From contig CM022670.1 of NCBI GenBank assembly GCA_012295275.1, positions 23,005,255 through 23,069,254 of the forward strand: a stretch of 64,000 bases of DNA, read 5' to 3'. Of the stretch, positions 41,525 to 55,329 are shown piece after piece. The notes under the pieces were generated by a model. It ran no database searches. It worked only from the letters and a program-made list of their open reading frames with translations, and was not told where the DNA came from. Made by a program: the position numbers and the translations under genes. Positions within the stretch are counted from its first letter, which is position 1. Each line of letters starts with the position of its first letter. The DNA comes from Chrysomallon squamiferum. Its lineage: Eukaryota > Mollusca > Gastropoda > Neomphalida > Peltospiridae.

Positions 41525-42009
41525 TTTGGGTGTCTAAGAATTAACTATTAAGATTGTTCCTTTAAATCTTTTGCACAACTGTTTATTTTTTCCAGATGAA
41601 AGGAAAAATGGAGATATACTTTTATTAAATGTACTTCATTTATTATTATTATTATTAATATTATTATTATTTATTTATTTAGCTTAATTTTAATGACATA
41701 CTACTTTAATTAATTAATAATAAAAAGTAATAATAATAATATTAAAAAATAAAAAATAGAAGCACCAAAACAGGAATGAAAAAATATCTAGAAAAACAGA
41801 AAAAAAAAAAAATCCATTTAAAATTTTATGGCAAAGGTGGTTAATGTTATTCCGTTTTGTAGAAAGAAAACGTTTGTTAAATATTTGACAGAAGAGATTT
41901 TATTATCCGTTACTCTGAATAATGTTTTAACGTGTTCGGTTGTCTGACACTGAAATCTTCACGGATCAGCTGAACCACAACTTATTACTGGGTAAGATAA
42001 CCCCCAAAA

Positions 42010-42040
<31 letters not shown>

Positions 42041-42515
42041 AAATATATAAATATAGATAGGTAGATAAAGGTAAAAAATAAAATAATAAAAAAATTAAAA
42101 ATTAAAATTAAAATTGATGACATAATAATGATAATGACAAGAATAAAAATTATCACAACGATAATGATAATGACGTTGACGGTAATGGTGATAATAATTT
42201 TACAATATAATTTTTTTTTTTTTTTTTTTTTAAGTATTCTCCAAGAAGAGCATTAGGAAAACTAAAATAGATTTTTCCATTAGGTAAAATCTAAAGTGTG
42301 CAATCATATCGGTTTTTTAATAAAATAATCAATAAATGCAAGCAAGTCTTCATAAATTATTTTATATATTCATGGAAGACTCTTGTTTCTAAGATACTAA
42401 ACAGAAATTTTCAATTAGATTTTCGGCGACCATCTTAACTGCAGAGCAAGTATTTGGTAATTATATCAACATTGACTCATTTGGAAAATATTTCCTCAGT
42501 GAAATTTATAGTAAA
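39912..42515. other. Gene-poor stretch with CA, TA and AAAT repeats
   Basis: (CA)n is at 40497-40548, (TA)n at about 41495-41521, (TTA)n at about 41638-41680, (AAAT)n at about 42009-42050 and poly(T) at about 42209-42232. No gene is recognised. Confidence 0.45.
40497..40548. repeat. (CA)n microsatellite
   Basis: About 50 bases, CACACC units turning into pure CA. Confidence 0.9.
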
Positions 42516-42518
42516 ACA

Positions 42519-42910
42519 TAAAAAATGAATACATAATAGAACACAGAGAGATTATTAAGTAATAAAACACAGATGAAATATTTACATAATAAAACACAGA
42601 TGAAATATTTACATAATAAAACACAGATGAAATATTTACATAATAAAAGACAGTGGAAATATTTCAGCAGTAACGCAGAAATATCACCACAATAAACGCA
42701 TAGGAATATTACCATACAAAAACACATTGGAAATATTTCCATATCAAACACGTTTGAAATATTTTCATAACAAAGCACATCTGAAACACTGACATGGTAA
42801 AAACACCTTGAAATATTTTCACAGTAAAAGACGTACATACATTTACGTAATAAATTTCAATGTAAAAACACTGAAACATTTATACAGTATAAATAATTTG
42901 AAATATTTGA
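42519..42910. repeat. 27-bp minisatellite grading into degenerate copies
   Basis: Three near-identical copies of a 27-base unit (core AATAAAACACAGATGAAATA) lie at about 42555-42640. They are flanked on the right by about ten progressively diverged copies that keep AAATATTT and AACAC. On the minus strand the unit keeps a nine-residue periodic frame, an artefact of 27 being divisible by 3. Confidence 0.75.
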
Positions 42911-45770
42911 ATTGATAAAGCTAAATATGAAAATATCGCGAACAGATTTTAAAAGCAGATTTCAGATTTCTGGGCTAATGATTTGTAGTTAACACCACAG
43001 ATTTACAGTTTCCTAAATCGCTAAAAATTTGAATGGTTTAGCGGTTAAAGGCTATAGAAACAACAATCGTCAGGCAAATAAAAATAAATATTTGATATGC
43101 AACCATATTCTTCTGTTAATACGTTCATTACGTGTGATAATTTTGTGGTAATTGCATTTTTAATTATTTAAGTAGGAAATGATTTCATTAATTTTGATTT
43201 CACTTTATAAACAGCGGCACGTAAAATATTAATAGAAATTTAAGGTTACCATTGTGTTACGAACAAACAGACTAAATTCATATTGCTTCTCTGACCAGAA
43301 TATCAGCCTCGGTGTACAAATGTACTGCCAAAGACTGCTCAAAATTATAAATAAAACAAATAATTCTGAAATGTCTCACATATGATTTGTCAAAGGCAAT
43401 GAATGGTATGTTCTTCTCTGTCTTTGTGAAGCTGCACATCGATAGCCCCCAAAAAAGCACGTATGGGAACCACTGATATAAAAAGAAAAATTAACGTAGC
43501 TGTTTGAAGTGGCGGTTTCCCATCTTAGATCAGTTCTATAAATAACAAACTACCTTTACAGGATTAGTCAAACAAAAACAGAACAAAACCATCAGAACTG
43601 TGGTAAAACAATGAATCAAAATTATAAATGGTAAATAAATTAAATCACCATTAAATACCTTTAAAAAAATGCAAAAAAAAAAAAAAAAAAAAAATCCGTG
43701 GTAAAACTAATAAACCGACATTAAAACTGATGAGTGCGTGTCCCCATTGAGGCTAGGCCAGTTTGTCTTATTCTTCTTTCTTATCTTTCCTTTACTTTTT
43801 TCTTTCACTTCATTTCCACTTTATCTCTCGATTTGAAACTGTCAGCTTTGCCAGATTAATCTTCAGATTTCTTCACATCAGTGTCTTGTGTTGTGCATCA
43901 TTCCAGACTTCTTCCATCATTAATAATCTGTTCTTTCCCTCGATTCCCTTGGCAATCTGGTGTTTTGGCATAACTGATAAGAAATTGTAGGGTATGAATG
44001 GTTCGCATGACTGAATATCTGGACGTAGCTTGCTGGCTCAAAGCTCCTCAGTTGCCTGACGCATAGACGGATCAAACCTTGGTGCCTCCCGAAGGGTTTT
44101 TTTCAGTCCATCATCTGACCCATAACTAATGTATAGTCTAAGCCAGAACGTTTTATTTAACTGAGTATTTTACGTGTTATATACCGAATTTCATGATATT
44201 TTATAATTTGTCACATTAATTCAGAGAACATCTTGCTTTGGCTTGTAAGAAAACACTGCAGATATTTTTATTTGGGCAGAAAAAGAAGACGAAACTTTGA
44301 AGTAGAAAAAAAACAAAAAAAAAAACAAGCCAAAAACAATTGTTGCATGGGAAAAATACATCAACAGAATTGATGATGATGATGATGGTGATGACGATTC
44401 CAAACAAGTGGATAACGCTAAGAGCAGGAAACAAATGATAAGAGGAATGAATCTGCACTAGGAACGATTACCAAACAATGCAATAATGACAATTCTGCGA
44501 ATGGATGCGGTGAAACATAATATACAGCAATTACTAATCACTCCTCAGATATAAACGTGTTTGCGCTGCAATTCTCACCAGTGTTACAGAACGCGTTAAC
44601 GAGCTGTGAGTTTCAGTGGTTTTTTTGTACAACATCGGAATATTCTGAAAAGCTCATATCAGTTACAACATTGTGAGTTATTTGTGCAAAAACAGTGATC
44701 TGGTAATGGGAAATGGAAATGGTGCAAAAACATTAAAATGTATGACGTAGGTGTGTTAATAACTGTTAGCATACTTCATCAAATTGTTTGAAAAGTACGT
44801 TAATGTCAACAACCTCTATATGACATGGCATATTGACTTACTTCTCTAATGACGTAATAATAATAATAATAATAATAATGACAATAACAACAACAACAAC
44901 AATATAAAAATAATAACAATAACAATGACAACAATAATAATAACTTCATCACTATCTCTGTAATCGAAATCGATTGAGACCATTATCACCATTCAAAGAC
45001 ACAGATCATTCAACGATCATTTGCCTTTTGAATTGAATATTACATGAAAACTCGATATTTTGCTATTGAAATATTCTTTGCCTGATAAACAATGTATTAA
45101 ATTTTAATTCGATTCCAAGTTTTAGAATTTGCTCACAAAAGAACTGAGTGAAAACAGAAGATGCTTGATCCCGGCTTTGGTTTCTCGCAGGCTTGACATT
45201 TAATTATGTGACTGAACTTGTAATTAACTGAAACTGATTGCAGAGTGGCTTCTCCTCATTTTAAACATTCCTACACAAGAACTGTCATGCATGATGTCAT
45301 CAACTCAGTTATTTTCAATATTATTCAGATTTGTTTATTTTTTATTTAATTTTTTATTTTTTTAAATTGTTTTTTTTTATTTTTTTGACTGTGGGCTTCA
45401 TCAGTGATGTTCTTCGGAAAGAATCAGAGAGAAAAGCTAACACACACAGACATAAATCTATGAATCTGAGAGAGACATGCATATTGATGGTCGAGATGAA
45501 CCGACAGAAGGTCATACGTTGATTGATGTGAATACTAACTGAGAGGATTTTGTGCTAAATGTTTATAACGTTTTTATTGGAACATCAGAAAATTCTCTTC
45601 TCGTCACAGTTCTCAAGCTAAGGCAAACATCGTGTCCAGAACAAAAACGATTTAGAGATGGCATCAGCAAAGAATATTAACATTGCAAGTCAAAAATAAA
45701 TACACGTAACATATCACTGTGTGGCATCACTAATATTAAAAGAAAATATATCATCTGCTCTTCTTGCTTC
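42911..45770. other. Gene-poor stretch with an orphan hAT-like end
   Basis: The motif ATGGGAACCACTG at about 43463-43475 resembles a hAT right terminus, but no partner end was found. The patch 43739-44110 is richer in GC and open on the plus strand for 75 codons without other support. (AAT)n and (AAC)n runs lie at about 44860-44945. Confidence 0.4.
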
Positions 45771-45779
45771 TGATATTTC

Positions 45780-45890
45780 TTAAGTGTTTATATTTACAGT
45801 AATTACGTTTCAAGTGTTTATATTTACAGTAGTTGTGTTTTAAGTGTTTATATTTACAGTAATTGTGTTTTAAATGTTTATATTCACAAC
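45780..45890. repeat. 30-bp direct repeat, about 3.7 copies
   Basis: The unit is about AAGTGTTTATATTTACAGTA followed by ATTGTGTTTT; copies differ at one to three positions. Confidence 0.85.
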
Positions 45891-46327
45891 ACAATTATCA
45901 GCGATGCTCATCTGCAGAAGACTGGTAGGAAGTTCTTGTTTAATGTTTTGGAACTAAGGTTATTTGAATGTGTGTTTTCGAAAATGAAGAAAAAAAAAAT
46001 GACTTTCGATCAACAACAAAGATTACTTAATCGATCACACACAGTGTTGTGATGGTTTTCAAATCGAATCTGAATCAGAAGAGAAGACTTGCTGAATTGA
46101 GTAATCACGGTGACAGTAAACAAAACAAACAAACAAATAAATTAAAAAAATTAATGAATGAAATTATGAATAAATATATTAAAATTATTTATGTTTTATA
46201 ATTAAACCGGGAACATTGAAACATATTTCTTTATTTAAAAAAACAACAACAACAAAAAACCTCGTATAATTATTGTCTCGCTGAAATATGAAATTAAATA
46301 TTTTATTGCCTAAAGCATTGTAAAAAC

Positions 46328-46369
<42 letters not shown>

Positions 46370-47395
46370 AACGACTAATTATATCGTCTAACAATATTAT
46401 CATACTTCGTAATGTAACACCACACTTAGCTCGTGGTATACAGACTCGTCTCAAATTAAAAACATTATACAGTTCGCGGTGGTGGAAATATGATGGAGAA
46501 ATAATCTTCTTACGAATTTTAGTCATGTTTTCCCCCGAGAACTGAGTTAAACCTCTTAACACTTTTATATCCAAAACAAATATTAGATTCACTACACTAA
46601 ATACTTCAGTGCCTCTTGAAGACTTCGCCCACGCCTTGAATTTAATAACTCTATTTTCCAGTGATATATCTTTATCTTATTTATGAATTTCTTATAGTCT
46701 GTACATTCAGGTGTTTCACAAATTTGAGAAAACATACCAAAACTCATATATACATACGCACACACATACATACATACATACATACATACATACGTAAACA
46801 CACAAACTCGTAGTCAAGAGTTTATTCTGGAACAATCAAGCCTTCTGGACATAAGAACTGATTCTGTTCTCATCAAAGGAAATCTTCTCTGAACGCAGCT
46901 AAACGTTTCAGTAATCCACTTTATCTTTAATACTTAGAAATACGTGCTTCATTTTGACAGTGCTGCCTCCTAGACGTTTTCCTTCGAGCCTTTAACGACT
47001 ACGGGTATGTGAGAACAGCCCTAAAAATGTAATTAAAGCGTCACATCGACTGATTAGAAAATAATGTCAACAAGATAAATAAACAGAACTGCTTCACGAA
47101 CATTTTAATATTTATTTTTGCTGTTATTGCTTCTGTTATTGCTCTTTATTGCTTTATCTCTAACACTTGTTACACTTTTTTTGGGATATTAACAACATTA
47201 TAAAACTCTTTTGAAAACATACATCCACAGTATGGAAAATCTTTTTGTGATCTGTTAACGTCATTTGACTATGCAAGCCAGAGAGGTAAATGAAAGAAAT
47301 AGTTTGATCAATGCGGATTTTATTATTATTTTTAAATTATTATTTCTCACTGCAATTAACCATTGTTTTGTGGTTGGGACCCATTTTCCCCTTAA
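45891..47395. other. Gene-poor stretch
   Basis: (CA)n at 46326-46367 and (CATA)n at about 46765-46793. No gene is recognised. Confidence 0.45.
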
Positions 47396-47399
47396 AGAC

Positions 47400-49120
47400 T
47401 ACTGACATTTTACAATTTTTATACTCATCACTCGCAATTTTTATTCAGCTGTAGTGTCCCTCTTTTGGGTGAAAAGTTTTGGGATGTTATTTCCACACGT
47501 TCCTGATTTTCACTGTGATTCCTTTAAAGGAATTCTTCTAATTCATCCCTCAGATGTCTCACTGGTATTCCTGTGAATCTTTTTTTTTTTTCGTGTAGTT
47601 TGCAAGTGTTGGTACGTGATTTTACAATTACTATACTGATCAGGTCCATCTTCATCCTGTACAGTCATATCTTTGTTCTCTGTTTTCTCTCTTACCCAAA
47701 TGTTTGTTTGTTTAGTCCCGATATGTCATGTTGACATTGTGCAGTTACAGTTATTTCTTTGCATGTTTAGTTACTGTCCATTTTCCGCGCCAAGAGTCAC
47801 AGCTTTACTTACACTTGAGTTGTAAACTCTCTTCGAGCAAGTTTCAAAGTTAACCTGTCTCACAAACGCGGTTCAGTCAGCTGTGATTCGAACAATATTT
47901 GCTCTTTGCTCAGTCGTGTACAAATCTGTATTAAATATCACTGAAAGAACGAAATAAAATAGATTATACATGATAATTTAAAAAGTTATTTATTTTCTAA
48001 AATGATAAGTGACGTTTGCGACCCCTGTTCTTTGTTCTCTTTTTGATGGCCTTGAATATTTCTGAATGCACTATTCGCTTTTGGTTGCTGATGATATTAG
48101 CTTTACCGTCGCTTTTTCATCAAGACTTGTGTAGGTGCTGATATCCTCGATTTGTCTTTCTTGTTGGTTGATTTGGCTATGATTATGGCACTTTGCTGGA
48201 TCATGTCTGTGATGTTCTTGTAGTGTCTCGATAGCTGAAATTCAATCTTCTTTGATGCTATTTGTGTGACATGCATTTCATGTTCATTAGCTTTTTCCTT
48301 TCAGCACCTACGCTCACTTTGATTTTGCTCATTACAAGTCTGTAGAAATGATGACTTGATTAATGACTGTTATATCTCTGACTATGTTTAGCTTGTTTAT
48401 CAAGGTTTATTCAGTTCCGTTTCCTGTTTGTATTTGTTTTTGTTTTTTTTTGTAGAAATATTGTATTCATGATTGTGTACTTTCGCCATTCTCCCAAAAT
48501 GTCATCTCTTTCGTGTTTTGTGTTTAGTTCACATTTCCATAGGATTCATTGTTTCCCGTTACACTCGTCTAGTGAGGATGTTTTTTCTAATATCTCGACA
48601 GTGTCGTCGTAGACGCTATCTGTGATGTCTGAGTATGACTTTTTTGGTGTACTACTTTAGTTTGTAATGCTGCGCATAGAACAAGTTCTGCTACCCTTGG
48701 TCTAATGCTCTCTACCTTCACAATGCTGACTTTTCATTTCTTTTTATTGATAAAACTTACAAACTCTTGCCAGTTGTTTGCATTGGAATGGTATAGCAGG
48801 GGGTAATTTTGTTCGATCCTTCTTTTCACCTAACTTCTGCTATCCCAAATACATCCCTTACCAGACTTGTAGCTAGAACTTCTTCTTTCAGTTCATGTCT
48901 CTGTCAGTCTCTCAGTAATGATCTAGCGTCTGATGTCGCTATTTTTGGCGATATTAAATTCTTTTTTCGGCGGCTCTTTTTGATCTTGAATTTCTAATAT
49001 CCTCTGTTCCTATTCTGTATTGAACAGAGCCGCCTCCGTGGTAACAGATTCTATCAAAGCCTTCGCATTATGGTATTTGCACGCTGGTACTTTGGCCTAC
49101 CGTTTGTCCGACAGTCGGGC
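47400..49120 (-). pseudogene. Decayed RTE-like non-LTR retrotransposon (endonuclease to start of reverse transcriptase)
   Basis: Read on the minus strand and allowing frame changes and stops, pieces follow the order of an RTE-type polyprotein of the kind often labelled craniofacial-development-protein-2-like. A SDITDSVYDDTVEIL-like piece (about 48590-48650) matches the segment after YAPT. GEWRKYTIMNTIF (about 48455-48505) matches the NERG..L..F....L.I.NT.F block. YRLVMSKIKVSVGAERKKL (about 48295-48350) matches the SDHRLVRAKI...ERKKL end of the endonuclease. A TVQDEDG piece (about 47650) matches the linker before the reverse transcriptase. Many stops and frameshifts show it is dead. Recognition is by motif memory, so boundaries are approximate. 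Confidence 0.5.
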
Positions 49121-50278
49121 ACTCTAACCATAGACCCACAGTTTTTATAATAAGTGATTTTGAAAATGTTATGAATATTTTATCAGCATCCTCATCACCA
49201 TCATCAACATCAGTGTCATCATCTTCATCCTCATCCTCCTCATTATTGTAACAAACCCTTGTCTTCAGTGATTACAACATTTTACAAATATTTGTCTTTT
49301 CTTTAAATTCCTTCTATATATCCAGTATATGGTTTGATAAGTAGAGAATCAGTGTACATTCACAATAATAACAACAGCAGCAACAACACTGACATAAAAA
49401 TATAAAGATACATTTTCACTTGAAAAAAAAAAAAAAAAGCTGAATAAAATTTATTGTATATATATAAAAAACGAAATGTTTAGCGATATTCGTCATATAA
49501 AACAATATTACAGATAAAAATTATAATAATATCTTGGAAAAGTAGTCTCCACCTGAATATGTCTCTTTCTTGTCAAAAATATTTAAGAATACAAAAACAA
49601 ACAAAAAAACAAGCCAAAAAAAAAACAACAATAACAACAACAACAGCAAAACAATACACAAAAAAAATAAAAATAAAAAAAATAAAAAAAAATAAAAAAA
49701 TAAAAAAATATATATAGTTCGTTGAAAAAACAAATGCTGTTGAAAATTAAATATTCTCCTGGTTATATTCCTGGTATTGCCTGGAGCAGTTGTAAGGGTT
49801 GGTAATGGGAACCTGCCAAATGCTTCTGTTGTGTCTCTAATGAAGGTTCATTTACTTTTGCCTGGAGCCAAGTTGAGATGGTATGTATCTCCGGGGACAG
49901 TTGATGGAAGAATATATAATAGTACGAAATAAAGTTATCTTTCGCAATACGTCGAAGAATATGTAAAGATTTCGTATTCTTGACCGTCGGGAATAACTGT
50001 GTGCTGAAACTTTACATTCTTTGTAGTAAGATCACAGAAATGTTATATTTTTATCACTGTGTTACCATCGTCGTCGTCGTCGTTCTCTCCTTTGCTGTCG
50101 AAATAATTATGCATGCGGATACGCACGCACACAACTCACAAATAAGTAATTATTTTCCAGAAATAATCCCAGGTGTTGACTTTACATAAACGAATAACTG
50201 ACTGTGTGACTCAATGAAATAAAAAAAAAAAAAAATTACAGAAAGCCTTAATAAAGCTAAGAACAAATAAACAAACAA

Positions 50279-50318
<40 letters not shown>

Positions 50319-52410
50319 TAACCAAAGAATAGAATGTATAAATAAATAAGTAAATAAATAAATAAATAAATAAATTAACAAAAAAAAAAAGAAAAAAAAA
50401 AGAATAAGAATAAATAAATAAATAAAAAATAAATATATAGATGCATAGATAGGCAGATAGACAATTCTAGCTATTTAGAATAAAAATTATTTACTGTAAC
50501 TAATTTAATGTATTTGATGGGGAACTATCACGATTTTATTACCAACATGTTGTTTTGATGTCCCAAATATGATGAAAATGAACTTGTCGAAGCTTTGATG
50601 AAGACAAGTTCTGCTGATAAAATCTTTAATATCGCTGTGATAACAGTTTGCTTTTCCCTCGTCTGCTGAGAGAAACTGATTTGTTCATGTCATGGCTGCA
50701 ATTTGTAGTCGCTGAGCGCAGTGATCTTTACAGTTACCATGAGAAAATGTTATGATTCTGTTATCTTTCTAGTAATATAATTAATGCATTTTCAGTACGG
50801 TTTATAAACTATTACCCTTTCGTCTGTAGTTAGCTGCTATAATTTCATTGCTTGTGTAGCTTCACTGATCAAATATTTGCTTGGGTCTTGTTTTTTCTCT
50901 ATAAAATAGTTTCTACTGGCAAAATTAAGGTAGTTAATGCATTTAACGATAAGGACAGCCGTTCTTTCCTTGTGAAGTTTTTATTGGTGTCAATTAGTTG
51001 TTCTGAAGCATTTCTGCCTTGGAGTACACATCTTCAAAACATCGAGTAGGTGTATAGAAATATTTAGTAAGTGATTCTGTGTAATGGTCTGGATCAAGAA
51101 TCGACACTCACGTCATTCACCTCGTTTATTTAGAATAGGAATTTCTTTTTTTTTTTAGATGAGAACTCGATTCTGGACATGATGATGTAACAGACGTATT
51201 TATCAACACTACACACGTCGTCATGGTTCTATAACGATTCGTGTCTGATCTTGTTCAGACAAACGGAGAAACTCTATCATCCATATTTGTCATTTACCAT
51301 ACATTTCATTAACGTTTAGAGAGCCCATCGGAATCAAGTGCATATGTCATATGATTGTCACAAACATCGCTGATCCTAACACACGGAGAACTAATGAGCT
51401 GGAATGTCTAGGGACGAAACATCATCATCAGTCACAGGAGTCGCCGTGTGCGTTCAGTTAAACTTTAATTTGAAATACACCTGAAGCCACTGAACCGTTA
51501 AGAACGAGCCAGAACGTTTCTTTATTCTTTTATTCATTCTTTCCTCTTTTTTTGTCTCTTCCATCATTCTTTCTTTTTTGTTTTGTTTGTTCATTTTTTC
51601 TTTTCGAGGGCGTACGAAGCAGGGACAGTGGACAACTGTCCTCATACATTCGGGGAAAAACGGTGGGCAAACTTTGAGCAACTTAAGAAGAAAACAGCAT
51701 TTTTGAATTTGCTTATTGTCTGGTTTGTTGAATGGTAAAAAGACCTGTTATTAGAAGTTCGTATTTGTGTTTTTATGTGTAAAATTTTCGAGCAAATCCA
51801 GAACTCTGCTCCGTGTGTCTCCATATAGTATTCTTTCTTTCTTTCTTTCATTCTGTCATCAAATACAATAAATTCTATTCACTTTTCATTGTTTTACTCG
51901 TATGTTTTTTCAGTTTTGATGACCTTTGTTGATAGTTTCTCGTTTCATTAAAGATGTATAAACATTCGTCATTGTCTGAGCCCGATCTGTTCACGAGTCA
52001 AATGTCAGGTAGACGTGTATTTCTCATGGGTAGCTTTTTGTCACACACTATTATAAATCAACAAGTAACACTGGGAATCATTATAAAGAATCAGACTAAG
52101 GACAAACCTACACTAGTTGTATATAAGCGATAATAACCTTGTGTGCAGATAATGAATAAGAATTATGCTAATAATAGAAAGAATCTACATTTTTAATTTT
52201 TCGTAAAACACTACGAGTTTAATATTTAATACTTTTTAACTAGAATATTTTGCAATGGTTCATAATAAACTTGGACATTGATTTATTGACTGCTGCTGAC
52301 AATATAGTTTTAAAATACAATCTTGTTTATGAAAACGTCTGATGCGTCCATTTTTTTTTTTTTTTTTTTCATTTCTGAAGAATACGTCATGTTAATGATA
52401 ATTATTTTGT
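49121..52410. other. Gene-poor stretch
   Basis: Contains ATC/CAT repeats at about 49195-49245, A-rich 49590-49710, (AAT)n at 50277-50320, (AAAT)n at about 50340-50376, and scattered poly(A/T). No gene is recognised. Confidence 0.45.
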
Positions 52411-52424
52411 TTTCCGGGAACCGG

Positions 52425-52433
52425 TATAAATAG
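52425..52433 (+). promoter_or_regulatory. Strong TATA-box-like motif TATAAATAG
   Basis: TATAAATAG is preceded by a GC-rich CCGGGAACCGG patch, the composition expected around a TATA box (BREu-like). No gene downstream is recognised, so this is a candidate core promoter only. Confidence 0.2.
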
Positions 52434-54576
52434 AGAAAAAACAAGATTAAATTATCGAAAAAGATATTGAGAAATAACATAACTGCTGTATTTCAGTAGT
52501 GGAAGGAAAAACGAGCTTAATCCATTCCTGAATATCCCACAATTTTACGATAATTATTTTATCAGAATGTATTTATCATTATTTCTTTCATGCGACACAA
52601 CGGAATTTCTACATCTTTTTTTTTTAATACAGTTTCTACTAAATGTATTTTAAGCATATTGTTTTTAAAGTAATAATTTATTTTAATTATACTTGTGTGT
52701 TAAGAACCTGCAACTTCTTTACTGTTAACTGCTTCCATGTTGTGTAATAAATGTTTTTTTTTTTTTTTTTTTTTTACTTTTTCTAAATTTATGTTTTGTA
52801 AATTTTTTTTTTTTTTTTTTTTTAAATATAATTATACAAATGTATTAAAACACAAAGTAAAATCATTACGACCTGAAGACAAAGTCACCTCAGTGTATTG
52901 ATAATTTCCTTGCTCCAAGCATTAATTAAAACCTGTGCTGAAATTACAGATATCAAGAAAGGAACTGAAACATACAAAGGAAGCTTTCTTTAGATGTCAG
53001 AAACACATTCTAATAAAACTTTAACGAGCCTCGTTTGTTCTAACTACGTATATTTTTTTCAAAATCTAATCTAGAGATAAACACAGTTTAATGAACGCGC
53101 ATTTTTAAATCACAGGAAAGATGCTACGTTATTTGATGGCAGCTCTCTGTCAGTATGATCTCAGCTTAATTATCACTGAATAAACTGTTAACGCAGCTTT
53201 TGTGAATCTGGTCCATAGAATATTACACGAAAAAACATTGTTCTTGAGAATTAGCAACAGTGCAAAAACTAAGATGGATTACCAAGGACAAGATAAACGA
53301 TGAACTGCTGGTTCAGACTTTCGAGACATTTCTATGGATTAACAGATGAATTCTGAAGCTGTACAATTTCACAGAGAATCCGGACATCAGCGACGTGGTT
53401 CCTTCTGCTCTCTGACAGTGTGACTGTGACTGTTCTGTTCATTTCAATCAGGAATTACACGAAGTTTCTGCCTGGCACACAGAGAGCGTGAGCACAACTC
53501 GACTAATTCTGTTTCGTCACGACTGGAAAAGAAATCAAGGAAAATGATAATGGTGATGTCATGACAACGATTAATTCCAGTTTAGTGACAACAATTGCAG
53601 AAGCAATAACAGTAACAATAATAATAATAATAATAATAATAAAGATGAAGAAATTGATGATGATGATAATAATGACAATGATGATAAATAAATAAATATA
53701 TTTTTACTGTAAATTTGATTTCTTCATAGGAAATAAAACCAGACTTTGGAAAATAACTGAAATGCATAATACACATATTTAAAAACCAGGAAATTGTTGT
53801 TGTTGCTGGGTTTTTTTCTTAATTTTTCTGCCTGCATATTTGTTTGGCAGTTCATTCATCCATCGGTTTCATTAACTGTGCATCTATCTTTCTGAAACGT
53901 CTCTCTGTCAGTCAATCAATCAACTAGTCAGTCGGTAAGTCGGTCTGTCTGTTTATCTGTGTTTCTGATTTATCTCTCTTGCGTTCTTTTTCTCTTTCTA
54001 ACACGAGCGTTGCCTGTGGTCTATCAGAAAACTCGGTTTGACAAATTAATTAAAGAAAAATAATGAAAATGTCACTGAAGGAAAAAGAATCGTAATACAG
54101 ATATTTCACAGTAATCGTTGTTTATTGTCCATCTCTAATATAAACACGATTATTTTAGTAAAAACAGATTTGATTGATAGCCCGATTTTATTCGGTGGAT
54201 ATTTATTACAGATTTGGAGTCTTCCAATAAAACTTGGAAGTCATCAGTCAGAAGGATAACTCTTCGTTATTAACAAGAAAATCATACCTTTGGCATTTTT
54301 GTTGCTGACTTAATTTGATATCATTTCAAAGAAGCCGAGTAGCCGTGAGGAGTTGAAAAGACTTTTTTTTATATATACATACAGTAATAACACTTTGAAA
54401 AGTTAATGGTGTTAAGGTTCCAGTACATGCATGCAGAGACTAACACACACACACACCCACACACACTCACACACATTATTTAATTATTTTTGTTTCTTTT
54501 TAATGAATAAGTGATATGAAATTTTTGTTTGTTTATTTATTTATTTATTATTATTATTATCATTATCATTATCACT

Positions 54577-54626
<50 letters not shown>

Positions 54627-55320
54627 TATTATTATTATTATTTAGTAATTTGAATTTTTAATACACAGTATATGGTGTTCTTGGCATTCATCGTTATATT
54701 TCATCTGTTTCAACAGAAATCTTTAGACGATATATAATACTTCCTGCATGTCTTTCACGTTCGTGCTTCGACAAACAAACTGCATTGTTGTTTCACTACA
54801 AGGTTTCTCTGTGTCGTGCAAGACAGTATTAAAAGACAGGATATCGAATACCTTCTCTGTGGTAACACGAACAGCAAAGTTCAGATTGCTTCTGTGATCA
54901 GTCATTTCTCTTCTCCGTTTATAAACGAGAAGCTACGCATGGTTTTCATCAACCTAATTTAAAACAGTCATTTCTGAAACTCAGTACAGTGTTTTGAGAC
55001 ATATTGATGCATTTGTTTCAATTTTCGACAGTCAGTATATACATATATATATATATTTATGAATGAAAGAAATTATGACAGAATGATTTATTTATTATTT
55101 AAATTCAAAAACAAAACTGTAATAGTGTCGAAAGCTGATTTGTAAAAAAAATGGAAGAAAAAATAAACTGTTAAATATTGTTACCGAGAGGGAAAGCACT
55201 TTGAATAATGTGTTTCTGATAAACTTCCACCGTGATGTAAACAGTATCTGAATGTATCTTTACATCGTGTAAACTCGTTTACAGTTAACCTTTTACTGAA
55301 AGTCAAACAAGTTATTCCAT
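52434..55320. other. Gene-poor stretch
   Basis: Poly(T) at about 52757-52777 and 52805-52823, (AAT)n at about 53609-53642 and an ATC/ATT array at 54534-54642. A minus-strand frame at 54905-54723 is protein-like in composition but unsupported. Confidence 0.45.
54534..54642. repeat. (TTTA)n-(TTA)n-(ATC)n trinucleotide array
   Basis: About 110 bases in which TTTA and TTA units give way to ATC units and back to ATT. Confidence 0.9.
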
Positions 55321-55329
55321 GCATTTATT

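Noticed and set aside
42506-42838. A Cys/Phe/Leu-rich minus-strand protein of 110 codons
   Set aside because: It is the translation of a 27-bp minisatellite with nine-residue periodicity.
49750-49930. Possible SINE-like sequence with repeated TGCCTGGAG
   Set aside because: Two occurrences of the word are too little to define a SINE, and no A/B box pair or tail was found.
54723-54905. A 60-codon minus-strand frame with balanced residues
   Set aside because: It is isolated and short with no signals around it. A transposase fragment was considered, but no diagnostic motif is present.
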